NCBI RefSeq assembly: GCF_963082655.1
Contig: NC_081555.1
Coordinates: 177,242,944 to 177,306,943, forward strand
Direction of reading: 5' to 3'
Source: Stomoxys calcitrans
Lineage: Eukaryota; Arthropoda; Insecta; Diptera; Muscidae
DNA: 64,000 nt
Under the pieces are notes generated by a model. That model worked only from the letters and a program-made list of their open reading frames with translations. It was not told the DNA's origin and ran no database searches. The translations under genes and the position numbers were made by a program. Of this stretch, positions 9,643 to 21,600 are shown piece after piece. Position 1 is the stretch's first letter; every line of letters starts with the position of its first letter.

Positions 9643-12600
9643 TTAGAACATCTTCAAAAAAGGATCAAAAACTGTGAAGCAAAGAAGAGGCATAGCCAAT
9701 AAGGCAGCTGCGGATGCTCCAAACCTACAAAGTTTTTAGTTAGGTGAAACTAGGTCAAAGATGTTTGTGTGTAGCTCAAGATTGAAACTTTCAAAGTAAG
9801 TTGATTTTTCTGTATCTTTGCTACCTATTAAGAACTTGACTTGCCAATCTTTCTTCAAATTGATCAAATGGAAATCCATATTTCACATATGCAGTAATGG
9901 GGAGCACAAAACAAAAACAACCTTAAACATACACTTTTCACATCAATGTTTGTCATTGCACTACTCACTATTCGTGAGCGGGAGTCCTAATTTAAATCAT
10001 TGAGCGAATTATACTGCTGAAGGATTCGCAAAAGTGTAATCTTCTTTAAGTTTGACTCATTATTAAAATTAAGCAGAAATCAATCTTGAATTCTTTATAA
10101 AGACTTACCCTATTGGCAAATATGATTCCAATGCTTGATGTATGGTTAAGTCAGGCTCGGCTAATGCCAATCCCTTGGATAGCAAAGTGAAGTGTGTGCT
10201 TATTGTTTCACTTATGGTTGATAAGTCTTCGACATCCTTGTCATCTGGAAGTTAAGAGAAATAATGATTATTAGATGATTATCCATAAAGAGCAGCTTCG
10301 GTGGTTTCTACCTGGAAGACTTAGGTTTTTCTTCATCAGATTGCCACTGCACATGCCACCCAAATACGAGAGTTCTTGCTCTATGCGAACTAAGCAAGAA
10401 TTATTGCTGTTTAACTGAAAGTACAAGTCATTATTAAAAGGATAAGAAATAAGGAGTAGAATGATATCGAAGAAAAAAATCAAAAATCGCAAACTATGTG
10501 GCAGTCTACAACAAGACTCACTTAGCCACTTTAGTCCAACTGTAGTAGAAAGGAAAGGAATGCAGGCCACCGAAAAAAAATGGAGGCCACCGTAGCGCAG
10601 AAGTTAGCATGTCCGCCTATGACGCTGAACGCCTGGGTTTGAATCCTGGTGAGACCATCAGAAAAATTTTCAGCGGTGGTTTTCCCCTCCTAATGCTGGC
10701 AACATTTGTGAGGTACTATGCCATGTAAAAAACTTCTGTTCAATGAGGTATCCCACTGCGGCACGCCGTTTGGACTCGGTTATAAAAAGGAGGCCCCTTA
10801 TCATTGAGCTTAAACTTGAATCGGACTGCGCTCATTGAAATGTGAAAAGAACAAGCAAGGAAATTTTGAAAATCGGGCCATTAATGCGCTTTTGGCAGCC
10901 CGAACAAAATTTTGTAGGACCGAGGTGATCAACTAGGAAGGCCCACTAATAGGCCCCCGGGTATTCTAGCGCCCTAAAATTCCGCACATCAATTGATTAA
11001 CACCTCAGCTATAACCATCTGATTGATTTAGTGGTGATATCTTTATCCGTTGAAAAATTACAGATTTATTTCCACTAATTTTTCCCCCCAACCCACTGTG
11101 CAACGCCTACAAAGTACTTTCAAGTCCACTGTGTAAGAGAATGAGTTCAGAGTAGCAGATACCAGGCTGAAGAACAGCAAGTCTGTGCAATTTAACTAGA
11201 AATACAACGACAATATTCCATACACAAGAAAGAAGACAAGACAGTACGTGGCAACTACAGTACGCCCATGGCATACATTTGAGCGTACTGTGTGGGAGTT
11301 AACATTTTAAAGTCAACTAGATAATTGTGCCCTGGGGTTTTTAGACTTGATAAATCTGCTATAGACCAAAGCAAGGAGGGAAATGACGAACACATCATTC
11401 TACGTTCACAGTAGTTTCTAGTCACATCTGAGTTTGGTACCCTGCAAAATTGATACGACATTGCAGGATGTCACAATAATCACACCGGAGTCACGTGATT
11501 GAGAGATCCAAATCGATATCTTTTGTGATCGAGATTGAATTAAAAATCTTCGTGCGTGAGCGAGAGTGAGTGAAATCATGCTCACGACACTAATCGCGAC
11601 TCACGAGAAAATTCCGACTCACAAAACTCTCACGAGACACTCACGACTAACGGTTAAACATTTTTTTGAATGTGTCTCAAATCACATTTTAACTTAAGAA
11701 GCCTATGACGCTGAACGCCTGGGTTTGAATCTTGGCCTGAACAATTTTCAGCGGTGGTTATCCCCTCCTAATGCTGGCTGGCGACTTTTCTGAGGTATTG
11801 TACCATTTGGTATGGCAGCCATGTAAAAACTTCTCCACAAAGAGGTGTCGCACTGCGTTCGGACTGGGCGATAAAAAGGAGGGCCCTTATTATTGAGCCT
11901 AAACTTAAATAGGGCAGCGATCATTGATATGTGAGGAGTTTGCCCTTGTTTCTTAATTTGCATTGCATTATGGAATAAGTAGAAGAGCAAATAACTTGTT
12001 ATGCCTCGGTAGACTGGAGGTAGTTCTTGAAGTGTTTGAGAGAAAGATTCTTTGTAAACTTTTTTCCCCACTCTGCATTTATGGAGAATATCGCAGTCAT
12101 AAGTCTTTAGAACAGCTTTAAAGTCTTATAAACATACACACCGGTGGAAAGAGCAAATGGAAAAAGATATTCCGAAACTTTAAATTCAGTTTTGAATTCG
12201 GCTAGTTCAACAAACGTTCTATGATAGGCAACTTAATAAATAAACGAGAGAGTGGACGCATCTAAAAGACTTCTCTTGGCGAAATAAAATACAATCTCAC
12301 AAATGTCCCGCAAACAATACTAAGCACTGCAGAATATAACTTACCAAAACAGGATTATCATAACCAACAACCAAGCACTTGAAGCCAAAACGGTTGACGC
12401 GCGGATCTTGGGCATATAAAGAAGAAGTTTCCAAAGAAAACTCCACACAATTTCCTGGTAATATCATAACATTCTGTAGCCAGTTTGAGGATCTATAAAA
12501 AAAACACTTCAATATAAAGAAAGTTTCAAAAAACAAAATGTTAAAGCTTACGTGTTAAACTTTTTCACCACAAACCAGTCGGGTTCGCTCTTATGTTCCG

Positions 12601-15600
12601 CCTCCTTTTGCGCCGTTGTCTTATAGCATGATGTCAGCAATGAGGCATTTTTGCATTGAGTCCCTTCAGCACTACGATGACTTTTCACATTATTATCCAA
12701 AATATCATAGTAGTCCTCATTGGCATGACACATTTCCGACGAAATCAAGGGTCTCATGGGCACAGATACCAGCAGATAGTCCTCCAATTGGGCTGTGCCA
12801 CACTGAGCATCGAATTCGATGGTCAGCCATTGGACACAGGGAGGAAATTCCACACGATAACAATTTATGGAAGCATTTCTATAAGGATGCTCACTTTCCA
12901 CGATACAGTAGTGATTGCTGGTGGTTGGTATATCGCTGGTGGGCGAATGATCATTGGGTGGATTAGACGATGCTGCTGCCACCAAGGCATTGCTGCAAGC
13001 TTCATTGACCAGATCTAATTTCTTATGGAATAAATCGAATGAAGGCCTTAAGCGGGGCAGATTGCCTGGCACACCAGTCTCCTTGTTCAGGCTCAGTTGA
13101 TTGAGAGCCGCAATATGGGGCAAAATATCTTTGATCAGACCCAGTATTTGAACAGAACTCTGCAATTAATAAAAATATTAGATTGATAAAAGGATTTTTT
13201 TTTATGAAACCTACTTTGGCATCATTACATGCCAGATTTGCAATATGTGCATAGACCAATGGCAATAGAGTATGAAACAAATTCGATGAACCATAATTGA
13301 AAACGTCCAATATCTGTGAGGCTGCCATATGGGCAGGAGTATCCTCAGAGTCAGCGCGAGCCATGGCCACCGGATGGAATTGTGATGAAGCTCCCATTAA
13401 GCTTTCCACCGCCTCGGCTCCCACGCGTTCATTGCCATTGAATTTTGTAATTTGGCCATTGCGGAAATTTAAATCATGTATGGAAGAACTTTCCTCAATC
13501 ATCAAATCCTTGGGATGTATCTCTGTGGCTCCAATTTCAATTTCCATTTCAAATGGATTGGTAGATCTCTTTTCAAACTTCAAAGTTTCAATGATGCCCT
13601 TTGAGAAGGACTCCAGCCTTTTGGATAAATCCCTTGCTGCAGACAAGCCTCCAGCTTCAGCGGGCAAATGTGAGGTTCTTGAATTGTTGGCCCAGTTAAT
13701 ATCCATATGCTCTTCAATGGGTGTAATATTATGCTCCGAGTCTATAGTCTGCGAGTGATTTGAGGAATTGTCCGATGGCGATAAAGAGGCAGCCAAAGTG
13801 TTGCGAGCCAAAACTAAAAGTTCCGAACATTTCTTAGTTATATCCGAAGCTATTTGTAAAGCTGTGTCCCTCATGGTGGTCTCATTGGACAAAGACACAT
13901 CGTTGGAAGTGCTGCCATTTGAGCCAAATGTTCCACCATTGCAGCCATTTGTCTCAGATTTAATGGGAGTGCTGTAGTAGAGAATACATGGTATCTGGCC
14001 ACGATGGGCATTGGTGCCATTAAAACTCAAGTCGCAGGCATAAAATTGGAAGGTAGTGCCACAAGGACCTCTTACTGAAGGCAAACCACCATCTCCTGAA
14101 CATGTTCGATGACCTTGAGAACAAAATCTCAAAGCATAGCGGGAATTTTCCTTTAAATAAATGGAAAAAAGAAAACATTTATTTTCAAATGTGATTTATA
14201 ATTTTCTGAAAACTCACCTTTATTAAAACCGAACGTTCAAATTTCACCTCAGCCATATCGTTTTGTACCACAGTCTGATCATAGGTCCCCGACACTGATT
14301 CCAGAGTTTCCCATTTATGCTGCTGTTGCTGCAATGGCTGTTGTTGCTGCAAATCCCCCGAAGTATCACATAACAATTCCAATTGATATTCATAACTTCC
14401 GGATCCGGTGTATACCATACAACCGGCCACTGCTATGCCACTACGATCTACTGAGAAGGCAATTGCATCGGGACCAAAGCTACCGGTATTCCAAGTGCGG
14501 CTCTGATCACAACGAGCAAATCTTGAACCAGACGAGTGCAGAGTACGCGGAGGCACAAACATTTTGTCATACTGTAATTAGAGAATAGAAAACAAGTAAA
14601 AATGCGTTAAGTTCGGCCGGGCCGAATCTTATATAGCCTCCACCATAGATCGCATGTGAAAAGTTCTTTGAATGACTTGAGCTGCATCAAGTTACAGAAC
14701 GTACTTTTCGCTAAAGACTTAAACTGTTCATGCCTCAATCAATGCTTTAATTGAGCTGAATCCTCTTAGAACATGTTAAGCTATTTAACTAGGAGCATTT
14801 GTTCACAATTTATAACGGTACTTTCGTTATAAATTCGTTAAGTGGAACGGGAAAGCGACAAGCGAAAAAATGTAAACAAATCCGGACCAATCTTGACGCT
14901 CTCAATCTGTTGCAACCTTCATGCAAAATCTCAAAATTTTAGTTTTCGCCGTTTTGTCTAGACGTTGGCTATTATTCCACCTTTCAATATACATCTGTAC
15001 TATAATTGAGGTAAAACATGTCCGATCATGCCCAAATTGCTACCTTTGTACCAATGACTCTTACCTATAAATTTGAAGTCGATAGCTCAACTTATACTAC
15101 AATTGTTGACGCACCCGCTCATACAAATTTTAATGAGTTGCATCCTATGGTGGAGGGTATAAAAATGTAGCATGCGAGGCTTAAAAGCTTATCTAAAAAT
15201 TTAAATGCTGCAAATTTTCCCACAAACATTTCAAGCAATTTATACTTACGTCTCCTATGGCCGTTTGATAAACTATCTCCGCCAACACTCTTGCCAACAA
15301 ATGACAACAGTTGTCAATTAGACCCTGATTGAAGTCCTTACTACAATAACTACTGCTTGAATATGTGTAAGGCACACTCCTATTGTAGATGTTCTCCAAA
15401 CGATCCCTTATGGGATTAGCAATAATATCCAGAAGACGCATTAACACATCCTTAAAAGTCCAGGAATTACTTAGAAAATCACGTTTCTCCTGTTGCGTGC
15501 GATAGATCATCTGCTCCACTAATATGGGATATTGATGTGAATCGGTTGAGGAAAGCATGGGTAGTCCAGAATTATCACTGGGACTGACAATTGAATGCCG

Positions 15601-18600
15601 ATCATTGCCATGGTTAAGCAAAGCAAAGGTTGATCTTAATTTAACCGTTGGCGAACAAAGCCCAGCCAATATGGCACTCAGCAAACGGGAATGCAAAGTT
15701 CCTTGCTAAAATCACAACAGAGAATTAGAGTCTTATCTCCTTTGGGAGAAACTAAAGCACATACCTTATCCATCTCCGATAGTAAGTCACACAAACAATT
15801 CCATTTCAAAGTAGATGTGGGATAGAAAACCCCAAAACAAGCCACAAAACTTATATGGCATTCATCCAATATCTCCAAGGCCATGGATAGGGCCTCATCG
15901 CTGCTAATGTCCTGGAAGATGTCATCACAGAAGATACCTATCAACATGGCCCTAACATTGCCAATGCATTCGGCCAGTTGTATATTCTCCATGTTGGATT
16001 TCTTCATGGGTGATTGATTGCCTACGCCAGACCCAGATACTCCGCCGCCTGCACCGCCAATGTTGTCATTGAAATATTTTGTCAACAGACTGTTGGAGGG
16101 TTTTGTAAATTTCGTAACATCCTTTTCCGTTCTATTGCCCATAGTCTTGTGAGTCGAGGCTGTTGAAATGTATTCGGCTATTTCATCTGATGTTCCATAC
16201 TGAGGATAAATTTCATTTGTATACTTTCGCAGTAGGCGTAAGCAGGACTTATTGACATGTATCAAATATTCCAGAGATTGCTTGACCTGCAATTGATGGG
16301 ACATATCACGCTGCTCCCTTAGATAGCCTTTGAACGCCTCCCAGGACCAGTTTAGCATTAAGACCAAACTCTCGAAGCATTCTTTGGTAACGCTGTTGGC
16401 AAATTCTTTGGTAACCCGTTTCACTGGATCTATATCGACTGGTGCCGGAGGCTGTTTAGATTCTTGGGTGATAAGTCGATATAATATGGCTGGAATCTGA
16501 CCAGAATTAACATCGGTTCCATTGTTGGCTTTCTTCGAAGATTTAAAAGTGAAGACAACTTGATCTTCGGTTGTCACTGTTGCCTGGCCACATGAGCCAC
16601 AATCTGAGGAAGGGCCTGCAATGCGGGCCCATACCAAATACCAGCGTCCTGCGGTGATACTCACCGCCTTGGGTAACAGAATATGGTATTTACTGCGAGC
16701 AGGGCATTCAAAGGGAATTTCTTTGGTTTCACTTATCAATGTACCCTCCTTCTCATAGCCGCCACCGTCGCAGCCCATGTCGTAAAGCTTAAGTTTACAA
16801 GAATATTCGCCACGGCCGCCGAACATGCCAAAGCCATCTGTGAAAAAAAAAACGAGTCTCCGATCAGTTTTAAGGTGTGCCGTTGGAGTTAGTATAAACT
16901 TACAAATCATTACATCGGTATCAGCCGAAAATCGTATAGCCTCCACACTATGTCCTGAATAGCCCCAACCTCCTCCAAAGTTGTCAAAACGATTGCATAT
17001 CTGATACTGATTGTCCTTTTGCTCTTTGCTTTGATTATCCTCCTTGGGAGAAATGTCTTCGAAACAAGCAGGTCTAGGCCCGGAAAAAAAATATTTCCAT
17101 CAACAATCTTCAAAAAGCTGGCAATTCAAAGACTTACATGAAATCCTGAGCCGATGTCAGCACATCCAAACAGGCCAATAAATTGAGTGAGGCATGCAAG
17201 CGAGATATTTTCGAATCCAATTTATTTGGCAATGATAACTCAGGTGTTAACAAAGCCCTATAGTTCGAGGAGTTCTGCAGAGGATTGAAAGAATTATCAA
17301 AATTTAGACGGTGCTTATACATATTTCCCCATACCATTCCACTCTGTTGTATCTCACTGGCCAGCACGTTATAGCTGAGCACCTTCTTTTGATTGCAATC
17401 GTAAACCCACAAAATATTGTACATGGGATCCATGGCAAATGCTAATTTTGTATAGGTTTTATCATTTATTGCAGCCGTTGACGAAGAGGCCGCCGCCTTG
17501 GGCGAAGATGGGCTCTTTAAAGACCCCTTGGCATATTCGCGATTTCGCTCCTTACGCTGTATACTAGACGAGGGGTTATGCATGTGATTGTCTTGCAAGT
17601 CGAACATTTGATTTCTTGCCTCATGCATACTTCGGGACATTTGCTCATTAATGGCATTGGAGGAGCTGGGACCCAGTTGCACCATAGTGTTCTGATCTAC
17701 ATTTTGATTGACTTCGGGCACCACCTTGGGCTTATTCGAATGTTCCATTTTAGCAAAGTCCACTTGATTGTAGTAATGAGCTGTACAATTGCCATCGCGA
17801 CGATTTATGGAAATTGCACTAAATGTCAAGGGTATTGTGGGTATCATTACTGGCAAATGAAAAGAAAATACAAAACCGTTTTAAAATTTAATTTTCAGAA
17901 AATAAATATCGTCAAAATTTGACTTTTGATGAAAAACTAAATGACCCGAAGAAAAATTTTAAAATTAGATAGCTTTTTAAATAATTTGTGGCTAGTGCCC
18001 AGACCCATTGGCATTGAAGCCACATTATTTATTTTCTTTTTTTAAATATTTGCTATCCACTTTAAAAATCACGCCATAAAGCTATCTCGACGAACATATC
18101 TTATAAAAGAATCACATATTTTTTTCTGGCCAAGTCGGCCTAATTTTCCGCTTAGGTCTTTTTTGGCGTGGGAGCTCCCAGGGATATCAGATTCGTACCT
18201 TAGGTTAGGTTAGGTTGAAAAGAGGGTGCAGATATTAATCCGCCCCATGTCACTATGGACATGCACCTAAGCCAGTAATCGGCTTGTTGGGCGCTCTAAA
18301 AACTATAAAGTAGCCTCTAAAAAGAAAATTATAAGTTATGAATTCCGTGCTACTTACAAAATCCTTAATTGTATCACTCCCCTAAGTTGGTTCAGTAATA
18401 GCCTCGTCTTCTCACCATCTAGATCCCCCTATTGGACTTTCGCCGTCCTACCGATCGTTTCGCTATTCCACAATGTTGCATGCGCATTCGTCGCCCACTC
18501 CAAGTTTATTGACGGCAGTCCTCTGGCCTTCACCGCCAAATCGTTCGCCCTTTCATTTCCCCTTAATCCGTTATGGCCCGGCACCCAAACGTTGTTGATT

Positions 18601-21600
18601 TTCCCATCCTCAGAGACGGCGTTAATCTCCTTCTTACACTGCAAGACTGTTCGTGACCTTACCGTCCTGGTGTTATTGCCCTTATGGAAATTTTACTGTC
18701 GGTAAAGATATTCAAACTCGACGTCCTCGCGATAGCACCACATCACTTCACGCATTCCCTGATCATCCGGATCTCCGCCTGCAGGACCGTATTATGGTCA
18801 GGCAGTCTAAAACTGATCTCAGTCCCTGGGTTCTCAATGTAAACCCCCAATGTCCACTCTGTCCTCTAGCTTTGATCCATCCGTGTAACATGATCTTCCA
18901 GATGACAATACTAGGGTTCCGTCAATCCAAGACTGTGCCGATAGCAGCAGTGCCTCGCACTCAACTTCAAGGTTCATCTCAGGTATCCGATCGGAAACCT
19001 CTTCCCTTTCTTCCAGGTTTGATTGAAAATGTGATGTTTTTCAAATAAATAAGAACAACCTACACCTCTAAATTTTTTTCTTTTTGGCATTCGATTCGTT
19101 CGCCAATTCATTGATTGAACGAACAGAGTGACACAAAGAAAAAAATGTTTAGTGGTCTAGGCAGTAAGTTCTTTCAATCATTTTTTAACTGAATCAGAAA
19201 ATCTCATTGTAGTACAGTTGGGTCTAAACAAGTTATGACTGTCCGTTTTGGAGAAGTCTAACCGCTCGAAATTTTAATAAATACTTTCTCTATATAGAAG
19301 ATAAAATCCCCCAACAAAGACAGCCTTTCGACTAAATTTTTTTTTCTAATCTCAAATACCTTTCATTTGAGCCATATATTGGCATGGTCGAAAATGTTTC
19401 ACCTTTGGGGGTGTTTAGAGGAAGGGGTGATGCCCTAAATACATGTATATCAAATTCGTACTCTACTCCCAAATACCTTTATTTGTGCCCTATTTTGCTA
19501 TGGTGAGTAAAAAATTGCTGTTTATGGGGTATTTTGGGAAAGGGGTAGACCCTCAGAAAATTGGTCCCGAAAGTGGGTATCAATTCTTGCTCTACTTGGT
19601 GGTCCTCCAATCGCTAAGGCCTGAAAATGTATTCGCAACGTGCTCTATTCTCATATATTTGAACCCCATATTGACATTGGCCTCAAAATTGAATATCAAA
19701 TTCGTTTTCTAATCTCAAATACCATTCACTTAAACCCCTTATTGAAAAAGCCAGCAAATATGTCCGGTTTAGAGTACGGACCCTAAAAACTATGAATATC
19801 GAGCTCCACTGTCTTGAAGACCCAAATTGACTTGATAAGCAAATAGGTCCTATTTGGAGGTTGTTATGGTGGTGGGACGTCCCCTAGGCAGTTGGTCCCG
19901 AATGTTGATGTCAGATTCATGGTCTACTCCCAAATACCCTTCATTTGAGCTCCATTTTTCCATAATCGCCAAAGATGACCGATTTGGGGGTTAGGTTGGC
20001 CACTGAATGACTTGGCTTTGAAAATATATATCAGATTCGTGTTCTACTCTAAAATACCTCTTATATGAGCCTCATATTGCAATGGTCAGCAAATACTTCC
20101 TATTTGTGTGGTTTTATGGGGGTGTGGTGGCCCCATAGACACTTTTCCCTAACATTGATATCAGATTCGTGCTTTACTTCCAAAGACCTTTCATTTGAGC
20201 TCCATATTGCTATGGTCGTAAATTTGTCTTCTGTGTTGGATGTTCTCGGGGATGGGCGGCCTCTTAAACACTTGGTCCCACATCTGGATTTCAGATTAGT
20301 ATTCTACACTCAAATACCTTTTATTTAGGCCCCATATTGCCATGGTCAGTAAATAAGTCCTGTTTGGGGGAATACCAAATTTTTGTTTGTAGGTTACTAC
20401 AAAAGAGAACACAAAATTTCGCTTAAATCGCAAAACCGATCTCCGAGATCTGGCGTTTCTTAAAATTAGGGTAAAGGGGAGGGTCCGCTCCCCCTTCAGA
20501 TATCAAAAAATGTAGTACTCTATTTTCACCACGGGATCATTATGCACCATCTGCGAAAGTTTCAAGAAAATCGGTTCAGCCGTTTCTAAGTCTATAAGGA
20601 CCACACAAACAAACAAACATAAATTGATTTTTATATATAAGATTTGCATATTTTCTATAAAATTTTAATTGGATCAATTAAAAATTTAATTGAATAATTT
20701 GGAAATTTCAATCATCTTTTAATTGGATCAATTAAAAAATTTTATGCATTTTTTTTTTTGGAAATTTTTTCAATCACCTTTTTCAAAAACTGTGAATGAT
20801 ATTATCGTTTTCGTGATTGAAGCAGTTTCAATTAGAAAATTAATTAAAAATTAATCATTTAATTTCGTGATTGAAGTCGATTATTATTTTTTTCTGGGTA
20901 TTCACATTTTATAAACCCCAAATGTCAAGCCTTATAATCTTTCTTCTCTTCGTATTTTACAAAGCTTCATAATCCCATAAGATTTGCCATTCCTTCCTCG
21001 TGGTATACAGGGTTCAAACAAGTTTGGTTCTAGGGTAACTTCCTTCAAAAATCGATAATGCCTGTGCTGTTCGAGCAAGCAATTGACAACAATGAACCCA
21101 TTTAATTCTAGATACACCCCAGAAAGACAAGGGCGAGTCTCAGAACTACAAGACTACTCGTCCCTCTGGCGCGCTAGTCAACCATGCTTGCATGTCTTCG
21201 GATACAGGTAAATGTAAAATTTCCATGCATATTCCATTAAGGAACAGGGGATGTTTCCCTAATATTAAGGAGTGCAGTCCGATTAAAGTTTAAGCTCAGT
21301 GATAAAGGATCTCTTTTTTAATGCTGAACTCAATCGATGTGCCGCTTAACGACACTACTTAGGTGAGAAGTTTTAACATTGCAGGATACCCCATAAATGA
21401 AGTCAGCATTAGTAAGGGAAAATGTTTTCTCATGTTCACGTCGGGATTCGAACTCGACATTATAGGCGGTCATGATAACCTCTTCGCATCTATGGCCTCC
21501 ACCGGATGCATGTGCAGCAGTTCTCAGAGGACTATGAGATAAGTTTAATATTTCTATCGATTCCCCGAAGATTAAATTCCCTAAAGGTTAATTACGTTTT

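Larger units (their letters stand above)
10415..12344. other. hiw intron with two SINE copies
   Basis: Intron of 1.93 kb between the GFKCLVVGY exon and the ELSYLGGMC exon. It holds SINE copies at 10.58 and 11.70 kb. A 200 bp patch at 11460-11660 is crowded with TCACGA-like words. The rest shows no coding signal. Confidence 0.75.

Noticed and set aside
12616..13018. Plus-strand frames of 116-120 codons
   Set aside because: They are antisense to a hiw exon whose minus-strand protein fits the family and splices in phase.
18190..18215. Telomeric TTAGG repeat
   Set aside because: Only two to three units, at the 3' end of a recognisable LINE, and internal to a gene intron.
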